DNA of 64,000 bases from Branchiostoma belcheri (taxonomy: Eukaryota; Chordata; Leptocardii; Amphioxiformes; Branchiostomatidae). The DNA lies in the NCBI RefSeq assembly GCF_001625305.1, contig NW_017803909.1, forward strand, positions 3,435,783 through 3,499,782, read 5' to 3'. Positions 13,701 to 25,365 of the stretch are shown here, piece after piece. Positions within the stretch are counted from its first letter, which is position 1, and each line of letters starts with the position of its first letter. Both the position numbers and the translations under genes were made by a program. The notes under the pieces are model-generated. The model ran no database searches. It saw only the letters and a program-made list of their open reading frames with translations, and had not been told where the DNA came from.

Positions 13701-16700
13701 GCGATACCTGGGACGCCCGTGTCATTTCTACTCATCTTGAGGCACTTCTAATTGTACCTCTCGTCTCAGAATGACAAATGGTCAATTTGCACAAATGTCA
13801 GAACTGTATAAACGGCACTGAGGGCGATGACGGATCAACAAGTTTTCACCACAGTTATATCATGTGAATCTGCTGAACACGAAACTTTATTTGTATCACG
13901 TCAAAATAAATATACAAGTTATAAATTCTCTGCTTACTTTCTCTCCTTGTAACTATTCTATTCGTCATTTTTATATTCACTCCATGCAATCGCCATCAAA
14001 ACAGATTTATTTTCAACACTAGTTAGATCTATAGATAGTTGAAATAAACACGCTCAAATTTAACGCCCAATGATTGAACTGGTGCCGGGCGGCGGTACTG
14101 CTCGCCGCGGCACGGTGTTGAGAGTTGTCCAAGACAATATCCGAGGTGGAGGTTCATCTCGCCAAGTAATTATGCCAATTTCCTGGGGCACGTCACCCCT
14201 ATTGGCCTCATCTCGCGGCGTCTGCCACACATATTAGTCACTTCAGGGTCAAGTGCCGAACATTCAGTCTTCCGGCAGGATGGACTTCGATTTCAGATAT
14301 GTAGGACTGTCCGGGAGTAGCGGAGACAAAGTATCCCCACTGTTAGCCACTGACGCGTGCAGAGAGATTAGAAATTGCAGTGGGGCAATCAATGCTGATT
14401 TAACCGGACGGACGTCAGAACATGATGCACTGTCGGCAGATAAGAGGCCGCATGTTAAGTTACTGAGGTAGTTTAGCCTTAACGTCCGCCTTTATCCGAT
14501 AATGGAGAAGAGATAAGGAAGAGCCGAGCCATCGGCGTCTTAGTTGCCCCAGAGCACTGGTAGAATCAAAGATGCACTCAACATACACGGTCTTTGTATT
14601 CCTGTACGTGTTTCTTGTAAGTCATATATTGAACATCGTATATATCATTTCGAAAAACCATGTAAAATAACTGACACAATTACAAACCATTAGACGCGTT
14701 TCTTCTTATTGTATATGATATAATGTTGGTTTGGTTTGATACTTCATGTTTTGATAAGCAATAACATGTGGGTGAGGCCGTATCTTTACAAGACGTATTA
14801 CATGGGTACAGTTTTACCATTTGCGCTTTCTTCTCTTTGTTTCAGTGGATTGCCAAGATGGAGATTGTGGTAAGTACATTACAAGATTATTGACAACATT
14901 GGAGAATACGAGAGCTTAATAGTCCGTATAAAGTCGTTAGAGATGACTTTGTGAAGTTAGGGCAGAACGGTCGGGAGAGGTCACATTGTAAGTAGGAAAA
15001 AACCGTCACTGCATGTTCACGTGACAATCACGTGATTACGTTTTAATCCGAAGTAGAAACTTTGCAATAGGGTTGGACTTCATGTGTGGGTGCGGAGTAA
15101 ACCTGTGGATTTGCGTGCGAAGACGCCTGCTTTTCACATCATAGGCACTTCGAAGACGACAATTTCACGTTTCAACTGGAAGGATGAGATGAAAATGCAG
15201 CTTTTAGACTAGTGGATTCGCAAAAATGAGTACGTTACGTGTTAGTTACACCATGGAGCAGCACTGACCAAAATAACATCTGTAGCCAGGCTTACCGACA
15301 TATGTGTGAAAGACAGTCATTTTCCATGCCATTACCCAGGAGTTAGCAGACTTACGTACATACCTGACCTTCTGGCCTCTCCGCGTGTCAACCCTCCATT
15401 AGACTCCTTCTTTTCATCTGAACGTAACAGCTTCAACAACTGACTGAACCCAGGGATTTCGTTAGAGTGGTTATTTTGAATTTGAAACACGCCGTCTCGG
15501 AGAGTTGATGGGTCCCGTGAGTGTCATTATATCCGACCTGCCTTCTCCCCCGTCCTTGACGGAAAGGCATAAAGTTCAACCTTTTCATGTGAAAACATTT
15601 TTAATGAGACCTTCACGTCGACCTTTTTTACGACCTTGATACATCACGTCAACAAGACTAGACTGCAGTGTGAAATTTCCTCTGGGGCTCGAGCATAATT
15701 CTGTCAAATTCTGTCAATCTTGTCGGGAGATCATACATAGGGATATATATATTAAAGACTGTAATACTTATAGGTATTAGACTAAGTCCCACTAATGTGG
15801 TCAATTCCACGGCCGTGACATTGAACAATCCTCGGTCTTACCTGGAAGGCTGGAAATACCTCCAATGATTGTAAAAGTTCACACCTATCCCATACTAGCC
15901 ACACAGGCTTGTATTAGTTAGGTTAGCCTTATGAAAATGTAGTTAATATGTACAAGTAGATGCCATACGTGTACTTTGTACCCTGTGCCATAAAGTTATC
16001 CTATATAGTCGGTAGAAGCCGTTCTTGTAGACTGACACATACATGTTCCCTGTCGCAGAGTGTCCGCTGGTGTGTCAGAACTGTGGGGAACTGGACACGG
16101 ACACCTGTACCTGCAGCTGTAAGGACGGCTGGGACGGACTGGACTGTGCAGGTCAGGGGAACGGTTACGTGTGTGGATATGAAAATACAGAAAAGATGTA
16201 AATAGAAGAGTATATGAAACATACATCTTCAACAAAGGAAACACAGTGGTATATACAGATTCAGCAACACGCCTCTTTATGGTCTGTTTTTTACGCATGT
16301 ATACCTGTTTTAGTTGTGAGAATATGTTCTCATTTTGGTAGTAAAATGTAGGGCTTAAGTGAATTGAATTGATGACCACATTGACGGTGAACTCGTGTGC
16401 GCCATGTTTTACTCTGGTAGTGTATGAAGGTCCTAACTGTTCCCTGTGTCCCCGGCCAGATCTGTGTAACAACACGTACGCAGGCTGCTACGAGAACCCG
16501 GGTTACCCGCAGGCCGCCTGTGGGAGGTTAGCCATGCTGCAGACAGGCTGCAGGGAGATGTGTGGGTACTGCGGTAAGTGGGGATGTGTGGGTACTGCGG
16601 TAAGTAGAGATGTGAGGGTACTGCGGTAAGTGGAGATGTGTGGGTACTGCGGTAAGTGGAGATGTGTGGGTACTGCGGTAAGTGGAGATGTGTGGGTACT

Positions 16701-17341
16701 GCGGTAAGTGGAGATGTGTGGGTACTGCGGTAGTGGGGATGTGTGGGTACGTAGATATTTGTGGATACGTATTCAAGGCAAAATTGAAGGCAAAACCGGA
16801 ACCCTTCTTTATGTCTTGTCACTAATGTGCGTTTGCCATCCTTGGGATGTACACTCACATTGAAACATTTCTCTCCTGCAGCGTTTGCCTCTGAAGACAG
16901 CGGGAACACCTGCTGTGGCGGGAAGATCTGTCACAACGGCGGAGTGTTGGACACAGTGAATGACTGCACCTGCACGTGTATGAACGGTTTCCACGGAGAA
17001 AACTGCCGTAAGGACGTACATCATTAATAACAAATATCGATCTGTAAACGACAATGACACATTCTTATATATCATCAAGTAAACCTTCTTCACGACTACA
17101 GCCCTTTCTGTTTTGAAAATGAAGCAAAATATTGATCATTTAAAAGAAAATGCTCTGAGACTCGCAAAAACTTGCAGTTAAGAAACTTGTAAATCTGTTT
17201 TCTTCAATTCCTACAGAACATGAAGACGTGGTGGAGGAGAGTCTGTCAGAGACGACCGGGCCCAGAAGTACGGCGGTGTCCGCTGGCGCTAGTCTGGCGC
17301 TGTTCGCCCTCATACCGTTGGTGAAAACATTCGCGTTGTGA
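1729..17341 (+). CDS. CAP-domain protein with EGF, ShKT and EGF modules and GPI-type tail (5' partial)
   Basis: Seven exons can be joined in frame: 1729-1814, 12571-12662, 14846-14869, 16059-16151, 16460-16573, 16882-17007 and 17217-17341 (TGA). The first encodes the end of a CAP/SCP domain (VVWAETNRVGCGV, then VCNYGP) and the second its cysteine-rich tail (PYKVGTACTKC). A 24-base micro-exon follows, then an EGF-like exon, a six-cysteine ShKT exon (LCNNTYAGCYENPGY), a second EGF-like exon and a hydrophobic C-terminus (SAGASLALFALIPLVKTFAL) with no basic tail, as in GPI-anchored proteins. Introns from exon 2 onward are all phase 1, the pattern expected of shuffled extracellular modules. Visible coding is 219 codons plus stop; the N-terminus lies outside the window. 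Inference: a secreted or surface-anchored protein of the CRISP/GLIPR/PI15-like superfamily. Substrate or partner is unknown, and the ShKT module alone does not make it a toxin. Confidence 0.85.
2818..2952. repeat. Small inverted-repeat element (MITE-like)
   Basis: The ends are imperfect inverted copies: TACCAATCCTAT on the left against AGGATTGGTA on the right. The interior contains a short palindrome (ATCGGTTGAACCGAT). Size and shape suggest a non-autonomous DNA transposon, but family and target-site duplication could not be fixed. Confidence 0.4.
3540..3710 (+). repeat. Dispersed-repeat fragment with CTGAGGA...GAAAC core
   Basis: CTGAGGA (3618-3624) is followed by GGTGAC (3626-3631), a short loop, a near-complement GTCATC and then GAAAC (3646-3650), and ACGTCGGCTGAATAAAAG. 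From general knowledge this kind of GAAACGTCGG motif recurs beside retroelements in invertebrate genomes. Boundaries are approximate. Confidence 0.4.
6359..6420. repeat. CT/AG microsatellite
   Basis: A run of CT dinucleotides with a few interruptions inside the large CAP intron. The open frames through it on both strands are low-complexity artefacts. Confidence 0.9.
9690..9905 (-). mobile_element. tRNA-derived SINE copy
   Basis: On the minus strand a pol III B box (GGTTCGAGTCC, complement of 9843-9853) and an A-box-like TGGCGTAGCTG (complement of 9885-9895) lie at tRNA-like spacing. They are followed by a block also found in the 53.1 kb copy (GGCACTTTACACGA, then a TTTCCTCACT-type sequence). 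The end shared with the copy at 12.7 kb starts near GACGGCACACTCAAG. No intact tRNA cloverleaf is apparent. Confidence 0.7.
12690..12925 (-). mobile_element. tRNA-derived SINE copy
   Basis: This matches the 9.7 kb SINE from GACGGTACACTCAAG through CACCTGAGTGAAGTGAGGAAA to a B-box-like GTTCGAATCC on the minus strand near 12862-12873. It sits in the intron after the second visible CAP exon and is somewhat degraded. Confidence 0.65.
13194..13401. mobile_element. MITE with GC-rich terminal inverted repeats
   Basis: The left end (GGTCACATTTCC, then a GGGGCCCG core) is mirrored at the right end (GGCCCCGGG, then GGGAAATGTGACC). The arms are about 40 bases, imperfect, and flank an AT-rich centre. 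It has no coding capacity, as expected of a non-autonomous DNA transposon inside a CAP-gene intron. Confidence 0.65.
16558..16750. repeat. 26-bp minisatellite made of exon-intron junction
   Basis: About seven copies plus a fragment of a 26-base unit (GTGTGGGTACTGCGGTAAGT plus GGAGAT), starting inside the end of the ShKT exon. Each unit contains the coding end TACTGCG and the splice donor GTAAGT. The seventh copy has lost one A (GGTAGTGG). Open frames through it on the minus strand are artefacts. Confidence 0.9.
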
Positions 17342-19031
17342 TTCCCAGGCACTTGTGCGTTCTTAAACAATTGACGATTAGTACTAGAGGGCGTCAATGT
17401 ACCTGTACAAAGCTTCTCTGGTATGACTGACTGCAGTCTCAGACGTTGTCGCTAGACTGCGCTAACGCACAGTACATGTACTTGTGTAGTGAATGACATA
17501 TCCGCGAAGCGAATGTTTATCCAACATGGTAATGGGGACTGGACTGGATAAGTAGTACCCTTCCAACATAGCACATCTATGACTTGGAAACAAGCTTGTT
17601 ACGATTACAAGGTGTATGGTGACTTGAAGGGTGTTACCCTCATGATGGTTCAGAGGCTATAGAAGGCCCTAACGCTGGGTTGTAAAAATTCCGTTCAGCT
17701 GTTGTATTGTACAAATAATACTGACAAAAGTGGTGGTTATGTTGATATAACCATCGGTATAGCCTTACCCTGACGGAAGACAGTGAGGTATAAAATCTCG
17801 CAATGTCCTTTTAGTTTCTAAAACCGCCCTCCATTTGGGCATTGCTTTGCGCTACCTGCAGTGCCAGTGACTATCGCATGAGGCATCGCAAAAGTATATG
17901 ATAAAAACCGGTGATGTGACAGCTTACGTAGCTTCAAATAAAACAGGTGTTTTATGCATTTACCTACAAATCTAATCTGTAATTAAAGTCGTACATGGTA
18001 TACGTCGGCAATGCATGTTGAGTTCCACTTTTTTTCCCGCTAGTATTATAGTATATCGAGAAAGAAATTACTCGTTCTAACTTGGTGATGTAAAGCAATA
18101 ACGTGTATAGACCTTGCTTGTGTTACTTTCATAACAAGAATATGGATAAATCACATGCTTTGATGCTCGTGGCTTCATCACTAAGCTGAAATCAAAATGC
18201 ATAGAATCGATATTAGATCAATGTACAGTAACAGGCACAGTATTATAAGGCTTCCGACTCTTTTCAGTTGTTGAAAACAGACATGTTCATATGCAGATCA
18301 CCCAGGCCAGTAACCTAAACAGACAGTGCTAACCTGTATGTAACTAAGAACAACACAGAACTATCACAGATCGCAGATGTATACGTGGCTAACTATAGTT
18401 ATCATATTTCTTTTCGTGATCACCAAATACCCCCAATGTTTGGTAAAACGGCTTCCTGGTAGGTAGAAACCATTGTTAAAACTTGCGACGTTGAATTAAT
18501 TGTGAGTCACTCCGGTATTTTCGAGTAATAAAGTGTCTATTTTTGAACATGTAACAAGTGTTCTGTATATTCACGTTTGTACTTTACTCAATAGATGATT
18601 ATAGTAATAGTAGTAAAACTAGTATTATACAAAGGAACAAGTTACATTTCTTGCATACTAACGTTATATATATATATATGACAAATAACATTGTAGCGTA
18701 GTTTATTCTGACGGCGTTACTAGCTTATCATAATATCAAATTCGGAACCCTGTATTTAAAAGCAAAGCACAAGAGAACTTTGTAGTAGAACTTTGCGCCG
18801 TTGTAGTAATTTCCATTTTCAGTAACCCCTCTATGCCTTAGCTTTACAGACAGTACTACTAGCAAACATACCTTCTACAGACAAAACATTTCTTTGTTGT
18901 TTTATGTAGTATAAGTATTATATAGCATAGTATATTGTAGTATAAGCGCCGCCATCGCAGTCTTGTATTTTATTTCATGTGCTTTAATGATAAACAAAAT
19001 ACGTTCTAACTTTGCCATTAAATTCCTTACC
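17342..19031. other. 3' flank of CAP gene, convergent with tyrosinase-like gene
   Basis: The region is AT-rich and non-coding. AATAAA signals for the plus-strand gene occur near 17937 and 18524, and an AATAAA on the minus strand near 18970 fits the tyrosinase-like gene. A short TA repeat lies at about 18664-18679. I see no further gene. Confidence 0.6.
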
Positions 19032-21999
19032 CTAAGGGGCAGGTTTACTTTTGTTAGATAACGCACAGAAGGCAACCAGCCCTAGGGCTGCAATACCGAG
19101 TGCGGCCGCTACACAGAAGCCCGCTATGACCCCTCCGGTGATGCCCCCAGGTTCGGGGACTGTGGTGGGCTTGGTGGTAGGTGGAGTCACGGGACAGTCA
19201 GTGGGCCCAATGTTCCTGCCACTCGTTCCTGTGGACGGTAAAGTTTTATCTTGAAATGGAACCTTATAATTCTGGAATTCTCTCCAACCGAAGTAAAGAC
19301 CATATATGTATCCCATGTCAAACAGTTCACTAACAGGGTGGTACTATTTTTAATACCATGTGATACAAGGAAGGCGGACAAAAACCGGGCGCATGATAAA
19401 GAATGTCACAATTTTCCCAACAACCTCTGCTTGGAGAGTAGTGATAAATGTGATCGTAAATGTCTGTTTCTGTAGACTAGCTGTGTGTAATTGGTGTAGG
19501 GGCCCTGGACAATTAGCCCCTTAAGGGGCTTAAGTTTATCCCAATAAGCTGAAACTGAAGCTGGCATTTCAAATCTAAAAATTGTACGTAGCTTCATCAC
19601 AATATAAATCCAATGGAAGATTAGCATTTATTTAGATATAGTGCGTGGCAATAAATCGACTTTACTATGTTTACCGAAGGAAAACATGTTGTTTCTGCTC
19701 AGTTTCTGACCTGGTCAATGACCGTCTCTCACTATGGCAACTGGTGTTGGGTTACATCATGTTGCAATTTTATGGTAGGAGGGATTTAGACTCCTGTCAC
19801 CATATATGTAAATGTCTTTGAGTAAGAATTAACAGAGCAGACCATATGCGAAGGTAAACATTGTGCATTTGCTTTGCAAATGTTACTTTTCTAGTTGCTA
19901 GATAAATTTGTTCAACAAAATATCCAGACCTACCTATGCTGTCGATGTCAGCATAATCGTATCCCAGCTCGGTGGACCTCTTGTACGCGTCAGCGTGGGG
20001 AAATGGCGGGAAGAACGGCACGATGTTCTCATAGCGGTTGTGGCCTGGTGCGGCGCCTGACTCGGGCAGGGCATCCTCAACAGCAACACTGGGAGAAATA
20101 ATCATCATCATCATCTGCACATTACCCTTTCTTAAACTTAAAAGTTAAAAAAAAAACAATAAACGATAACATGGTGACATGACATGACACTGGTGCTATG
20201 TATGATACAGACAAAAACACACATGATGCGATAATGCGATGCCTGAAACACCGCTCTACATGTAGAGACTAAACGTCTGACACTCACTTGTGTTTTCGCA
20301 TCCATTTCTCGAAGATGAGGTCTAAAAAGCAGCTGTGCAGGAAGAAGATGGGATCGTTGGCAGCGTACGACTGCTGAGTCATGGTCCCTCCTGTCCCGCC
20401 TAGGCTCTGGTGTACCCGTGCGTTCAGGTAGTTCCTGAGGAATGATAGAATGTGTATATCAATATTGGTCACGTTTCAAAGGTTGCTAAACTACTAGCGG
20501 GTACCTACGGTACTGCAGCGGAGCTTCAAAGTTTCTGGTCAAATTTTCTGCAAATGTCAGGTTCATGATTTTTGAGTAGTTTCAGCTAGTTTTAGTAGCT
20601 CTTGGGGCTGGAAGTAAGTGGTGTGAGTTTGGGCTCCCTAGCAGCTTGCTCTGGAAATGCAGAGGCACTTGTTTACAAATCTTTGAAGGATAACTCGATA
20701 AAAGATTGATGGATTGTCATGATTTTCATATCTAAGTAGCTTGACATAATCAGTTGTCAATTATGCAAAGCATGATGTGATTTGCATAATTAATGAGGAA
20801 ATTCTATAAATCTGCTTCGTTCTTGAAAACGTTAGTCTAAAACTCCATATCGGCCTGTCGAATTCGTCATACACAACATTTAGATACATGCATATTCTTT
20901 TATAATCGTTAGCCTACGTGACTGCTTGAGTCATCACGTACCCGTTTGGATCATAAATGCCTGTTGTTGTGTTCACAAATCCCTCCAGAAGATTCCGGAA
21001 GCTACAGTCGGACGCCGTGTCGTAACAGGATTGGTCAAAAGTGGTGAACCTCAGAGCAAAATTCACATCCTCTTCTGTCGGGAGATCACCGTCTGCCTTT
21101 CGGACGATCGGGCCGCTTTTCACGGTCACGTCACAGGGTTTGTCCTCGGTCGTGGCGTTCCGGTAGCACACGGTTTCCCAGCGGGAAAACACGGACACGT
21201 CGTCCAGCAACCCGCTCGCGTCCTTGGTCGCACCGAGAAGGTCATTGCTGCAGACGTTCGAACTGTTGCAGCGTGGCGTCTTGGTCCAGTCGTAGTACGG
21301 CAGCGCGAAGTCGAAGTCCCCGTTCACAAATTGGACCGCCCGCTCGAACCCCAGCACAATGGCGCGATTAAACGTAGCGAACCCCGAGCTGTGGTGAGCA
21401 AAGTCAACCTCGCTGGTATGTGATGACCCTGCAGCTGGGAGATGATCCACGAAATGTTGCAGGTAGACGAAATAATCATAGGCAGAGACGTTCCTAAACT
21501 GGGGGATGACGCTTGAGTTCACGTAGGACTGGCTGGCCACCACGTATTGGATTTGCGCGTACTTGGTGTTGTTGACATAGGCGACGAACTTGTTTTTCTC
21601 TTCTGCTGTTAGGTTCAGAACGTTCTTTCTCGTCAGAAGTTTTGTCTCGGTACAGTTCGAGCCGTAAAACCCAAACTTGCAGAAGCCACAGTCTGCCCAG
21701 CCAAAGTTTCCCTCACAGCGACAGAAGCGGGTGAAGAACACGCTAGGCCAGCGCCGGCGATCGTCCGTGTCGTAGGTGTCGGGCCAACCCTTCTGATCCG
21801 TCGGCGTCTGATCCGTGAAGTTGACACATCGCCCTCTGCCTGCACCGCCGCACGGCTCCGTGAACCCGGCGGGGATAGGACAACACTCCCGCTTCGCGAA
21901 GCTCACGGCGTCCGTGCACGCGCGGGGAAACTGTGCATCTGCCACAAGAACCAGAGACAGCCACACAGCCACGAAAACTAGACGTTTCGTAGTCGCCAT
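19032..21999 (-). CDS. Tyrosinase-family membrane protein with lost copper ligands
   Basis: Four exons on the minus strand: 21999-20942, 20434-20288, 20088-19934 and 19228-19032, giving 518 residues in frame. ATG 21999 has an A at -3 and G at +4; an in-frame ATG lies at 22011. In order: signal peptide (about 1-22), the cysteine-rich tyrosinase N-terminus (FPRAC, RECCP), a luminal domain, the C-terminal core (PGHNRYENIVPF, LGYDYAD), a Pro/Thr stalk, one membrane helix and a short tail. This is the layout of melanosomal TYR/TYRP proteins. Aligned by eye to human tyrosinase, only two of the six copper histidines remain (FAHH and ARVH). The other positions read YLQH, TFNR, LNARV and LHSC, so Gln, Asn, Asn and Ser replace His. 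Canonical tyrosine oxidation is therefore unlikely, although frame, splice sites and topology are intact. Probably an expressed pseudoenzyme or a protein with another role. Confidence 0.88.
19515..19530. repeat. 16-bp perfect palindrome
   Basis: AGCCCCTTAAGGGGCT is self-complementary over 16 bases in the last intron of the tyrosinase-like gene. No function is evident. Confidence 0.6.
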
Positions 22000-22011
22000 T
22001 TTGATAAACAA

Positions 22012-23328
22012 TGCACAGATTTGTTACCACACCCTCCCCAAAGATGTCCCAGAACAAAGACTTGGGTTTGTCTGTCTGACAGCGGTATTTCGCCTGGGGA
22101 AATTCCCCTTGGGAAATGTGTTTTATTGATTGTCATGCAACGACTCTCTTTAACTTTTTAGTAAAGCAACCTATAAAACATGTGAGTGAACTTGCTACCT
22201 TAATTTTGTAACGTTTGCTTTAGGTTATGACTACTGTAGGTAACATTAAAGGCCATCTAGCAGGAACACCAGTAATATCTGATATATTTGACCAGGTGTG
22301 TGTCGCAGTGATTATCTGTGCGTGATGACATTTAACCTGTCGTTAAACGTATGCCCCAACTCTAACACGGGGACTGTGACACACCCACAGGTACTGACAG
22401 GTACGAATCGTTGATGGATGGTTTTTGGGGAACGTAATTATCTCAGCCGGGTCAGAGGTTGAGGTCATGATCCACGTATCTGCAGGGCAGTATGCAGTAA
22501 AATGTGACACGCAGCACATCGTAACAGTGCATAGAAATATATGGCCGTGCTTTATGAGTTCATCCGCTAGGGGGCAGCATGTGCACGTGCAGCTATCGCC
22601 TTACCGAAAGGTAACTTAAGGTCATCTTAAGGCGTACGTGACGATATCGGAATAGCCTCAAGCTATTAGCGTAAGGGACAAACCGTGTACAATATACATG
22701 GAATGAGCGTGTCAAAAACAGTTGTATGTTTGGTATATTATGTTTTCATAGAAATGATACTACTTGGAGAAAGGGAACAGCGAAATGCATGAAGTCCTTG
22801 AGGTACTACTCTCATGGTAAAATGGTCTGGATACATCAAATATTTAAAGGACAGATCACGCGATGGGTAGATGTAACTTGTCAATAAAGATGTGCTATTA
22901 CTCTTAAACATTTGATATGTATTTGTTTCTTCTAGTGTAATAGAACTTGTAGTACAATGTGTTCATAATGACAGTAATATGAATGGACTACATAGTCATA
23001 CTTAGAAAATGCTGTAAACCAGCTAATTATATAAACCTGCACATAAACAGCTATCTTGAACAAGAATGCAAAACGTCGTAATACTACGGAGACTATAATA
23101 TCTGCCGTGAGAGATGTATGATCACCAAGCCCCTCCTCAGACTGAAATGAACCGTCCCTATATAAGTATCCATTGCGCCTGCGTAAGAGGTCAAGGTGGT
23201 GTATGTCTGGATTGAATAGCTTTGCTTACATGTACATGTCTGTCTTGTAAGATTGAAGACGCGACGCTACTTAAAAACGCCTCGAAATTCCGTGTCCTCC
23301 TAGCGTGTCAAGTAGACTTGCACGCATC
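22012..23328. other. Divergent spacer between tyrosinase-like and NAT16-like genes
   Basis: This spacer of about 1.3 kb must hold both 5' ends. A TATA-like TATATAAG at about 23159-23166 lies some 165 bases before the NAT16-like ATG. No comparable element is obvious for the minus-strand gene, and there is no coding sequence. Confidence 0.5.
23159..23166 (+). promoter_or_regulatory. TATA-like box of NAT16-like gene
   Basis: TATATAAG lies upstream of the 23329 ATG at a distance compatible with a 5' UTR of about 135-140 bases. The call rests on sequence match and position only. Confidence 0.5.
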
Positions 23329-25365
23329 ATGCTGCGATCTAGAGTCCTCTCCGCCGGCCAGCGATATTTCTGCCGGCGCAGGGGTTTGAACTTGACCCCC
23401 AGACTGTTCTGTACCGCCGCGGACAAACCGAGCATTCCTTCGGCCGAGCAGCTGAACTACCGCCTGGCCACGGTCGAGGATTTCGGGCAGATCCTGCACC
23501 TGTCTCGGGGTCTGTTCGACGGAGTGGACCCCTTCCCGTACTTCTTCCACGAGTATCAGGTGGACAAGAATGCTGCAGTGTTCGTGGCCGAACATGAGGG
23601 GAAGCTGGTACGTGCGTACGTTCTATTTTCATGGACAAAGGGACAGACCGTTGGAGGCATTGTGTGTTGTTAGGGGGGAGGGGAACAATGAACTTACTAA
23701 CAAGGATGGTAATAATGATGATAATATGATAGTTATATGATGATAATTCGATATGCCAGAAGTAGAACAGAAGATAAATTGTAAACTTGAAAAAATACAC
23801 CAACATTTTAATCGGCTGTTTATAATATACTATAACACGCCCCTACGACGAACGTTCAGACACATTACCAGCTTTTGTTATTTTCAAAATTCAAAGGCCC
23901 TCTTAATAATCAACGTTTGACAGACCCGTTAAGTCCGATTCCCACAGCTATTGTCCGATTCCCACACTGAGTTCTGTATCTCCTAAATACATGTACATAA
24001 ACGTACTATGACTGGCATACACCCTGCAGGTGGGAGCGTATACAGCCGTGATGGCAGGAGACCAGACAGCTATGATCAACAAGCACCTGCGGATAGACCC
24101 GGACTACCGAGGGAGGAACATCATGTGGCACCTGGATGAACACCTGGACAGGTGATCCTTAAAAACACACCTGTCCTGTCAACATTAGTTTGGTGCGTGA
24201 ACAACGCACCCATTGTGAAAACAATTCATTCTTACAAGTGACAATACCCAACAGGCCAACACCATTAGTGCCAGTAAGTAATCGATATCCTTGGTTTATA
24301 TTGCTACGACCTTGGGCACAGGTACGGGGCGGTTCACAATGTATCGTGAGGGGGAATGGTAATCTGCAGAGATAACTGGTAGCTATAAGCTGTAAGGATT
24401 TCATGATTTCATAGACAACGTTAATTTACATTCGTACATTCGATTTTTTTCTCCAGATATATGAAATATCGGCACCCGACCGTGACGTTGAAACAACGTA
24501 TGCTCTTGTCGAATTGGGACAACCCCAACCCGATCTTTCAGAAATTCCCGAAAGAAAGAATGAAGAAAATCTATAACGTGGTAAGTCATAGTCTGTAATT
24601 CTGCAGTACATCGCTTGTAATATTGCATCTTTGTGTAGTGGCAGAATTTCACATGCAGTTTCAAATATTTAAAAAAAAACATAAAGCGTCGCAGTTTTCA
24701 GACTTGTGCTTGTTGTCATTCTCTGCTATCGTTACCCCTGACAATAATACTATAGTCCGGATTCACGATTCACCCACAATATCATGAACCTTTTCCTTTT
24801 TCCCCAGCACTACCTGTTCTTCTCGAAGCCCGAGGGGATGCCAATGCCGGTGGATCGGAAACACTTCAAGGGTCAGATCTTCTCCCTGCAGCCGTGCACC
24901 CAGGACACCGCCGCCCGGCTCAGCGACGACGACCTGCGCCAGCTGCTGCACAAGGACTACGGCCAGGTGTCCATGCACCCGTACAACATGTGCCGCACCG
25001 ACTCCCTCCAGCTCAGGACCGCCGGGTTGAGATACATCGCCATCGGCAGGAATGAGCCGGCCGGAGTCAGCCTGTGCTCGCGGTGGAGCGCCTCGGCCGG
25101 CCTGGTCTACCACATCGACCTGCACGCCGCCGACCACACCTCACTGGAACACCACGTGGCACATCACGTGGAGCAGATCTGTATTTTCCACGCCAAGGAG
25201 AAGGTGTACCTGCTCTTCAGCGCGCCCGAAACCTTCGACCGGGACAAGATCATGAAGTTCTGCGAGAGCACGCTGGGTCTGCCCCGGTCCGACCGCTTCC
25301 CCTTCGACTGCGGGGTCATCTGTGAAATGGGGCTCCATCCGTCTTTGCGTTTTGCTGAGTTCTAA
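23329..25365 (+). CDS. GNAT N-acetyltransferase, NAT16/histidine acetyltransferase-like
   Basis: Four exons: 23329-23607, 24030-24151, 24457-24580 and 24808-25365 (TAA). They join in frame to 360 residues, close to vertebrate NAT16. A GNAT fold opens at about residue 49 (LNYRLATVEDFGQIL). Its acetyl-CoA-binding motif A region is HLRIDPDYRGRNIM in exon 2, and the C-terminal half, with LYF-type strands and CGVICEMG, resembles NAT16/HisAT proteins. In fish that enzyme makes N-alpha-acetylhistidine; here the substrate is inferred only from family. The N-terminus is rich in Arg and Ser with no acidic residue before about residue 33 (MLRSRVLSAGQRYFCRRRG), which could be a mitochondrial presequence. 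If so, this differs from the usual cytosolic view of the family. A polyadenylation signal occurs near 25986. Confidence 0.85.

Noticed and set aside
16460-16573. ShKT exon as a venom-type toxin gene
   Set aside because: The ShKT module is one part of a larger CAP/EGF protein with a likely GPI anchor; the fold is common in non-toxic animal proteins.
16558-16750. Regular repeat reminiscent of a CRISPR array
   Set aside because: The units abut without unique spacers and lie in a eukaryotic exon-intron junction.
16433-16909. Minus-strand open frames with repeating Thr/His/Ser-rich peptide
   Set aside because: They are read through the 26-base minisatellite antisense to a well-supported exon series; no independent evidence of coding.
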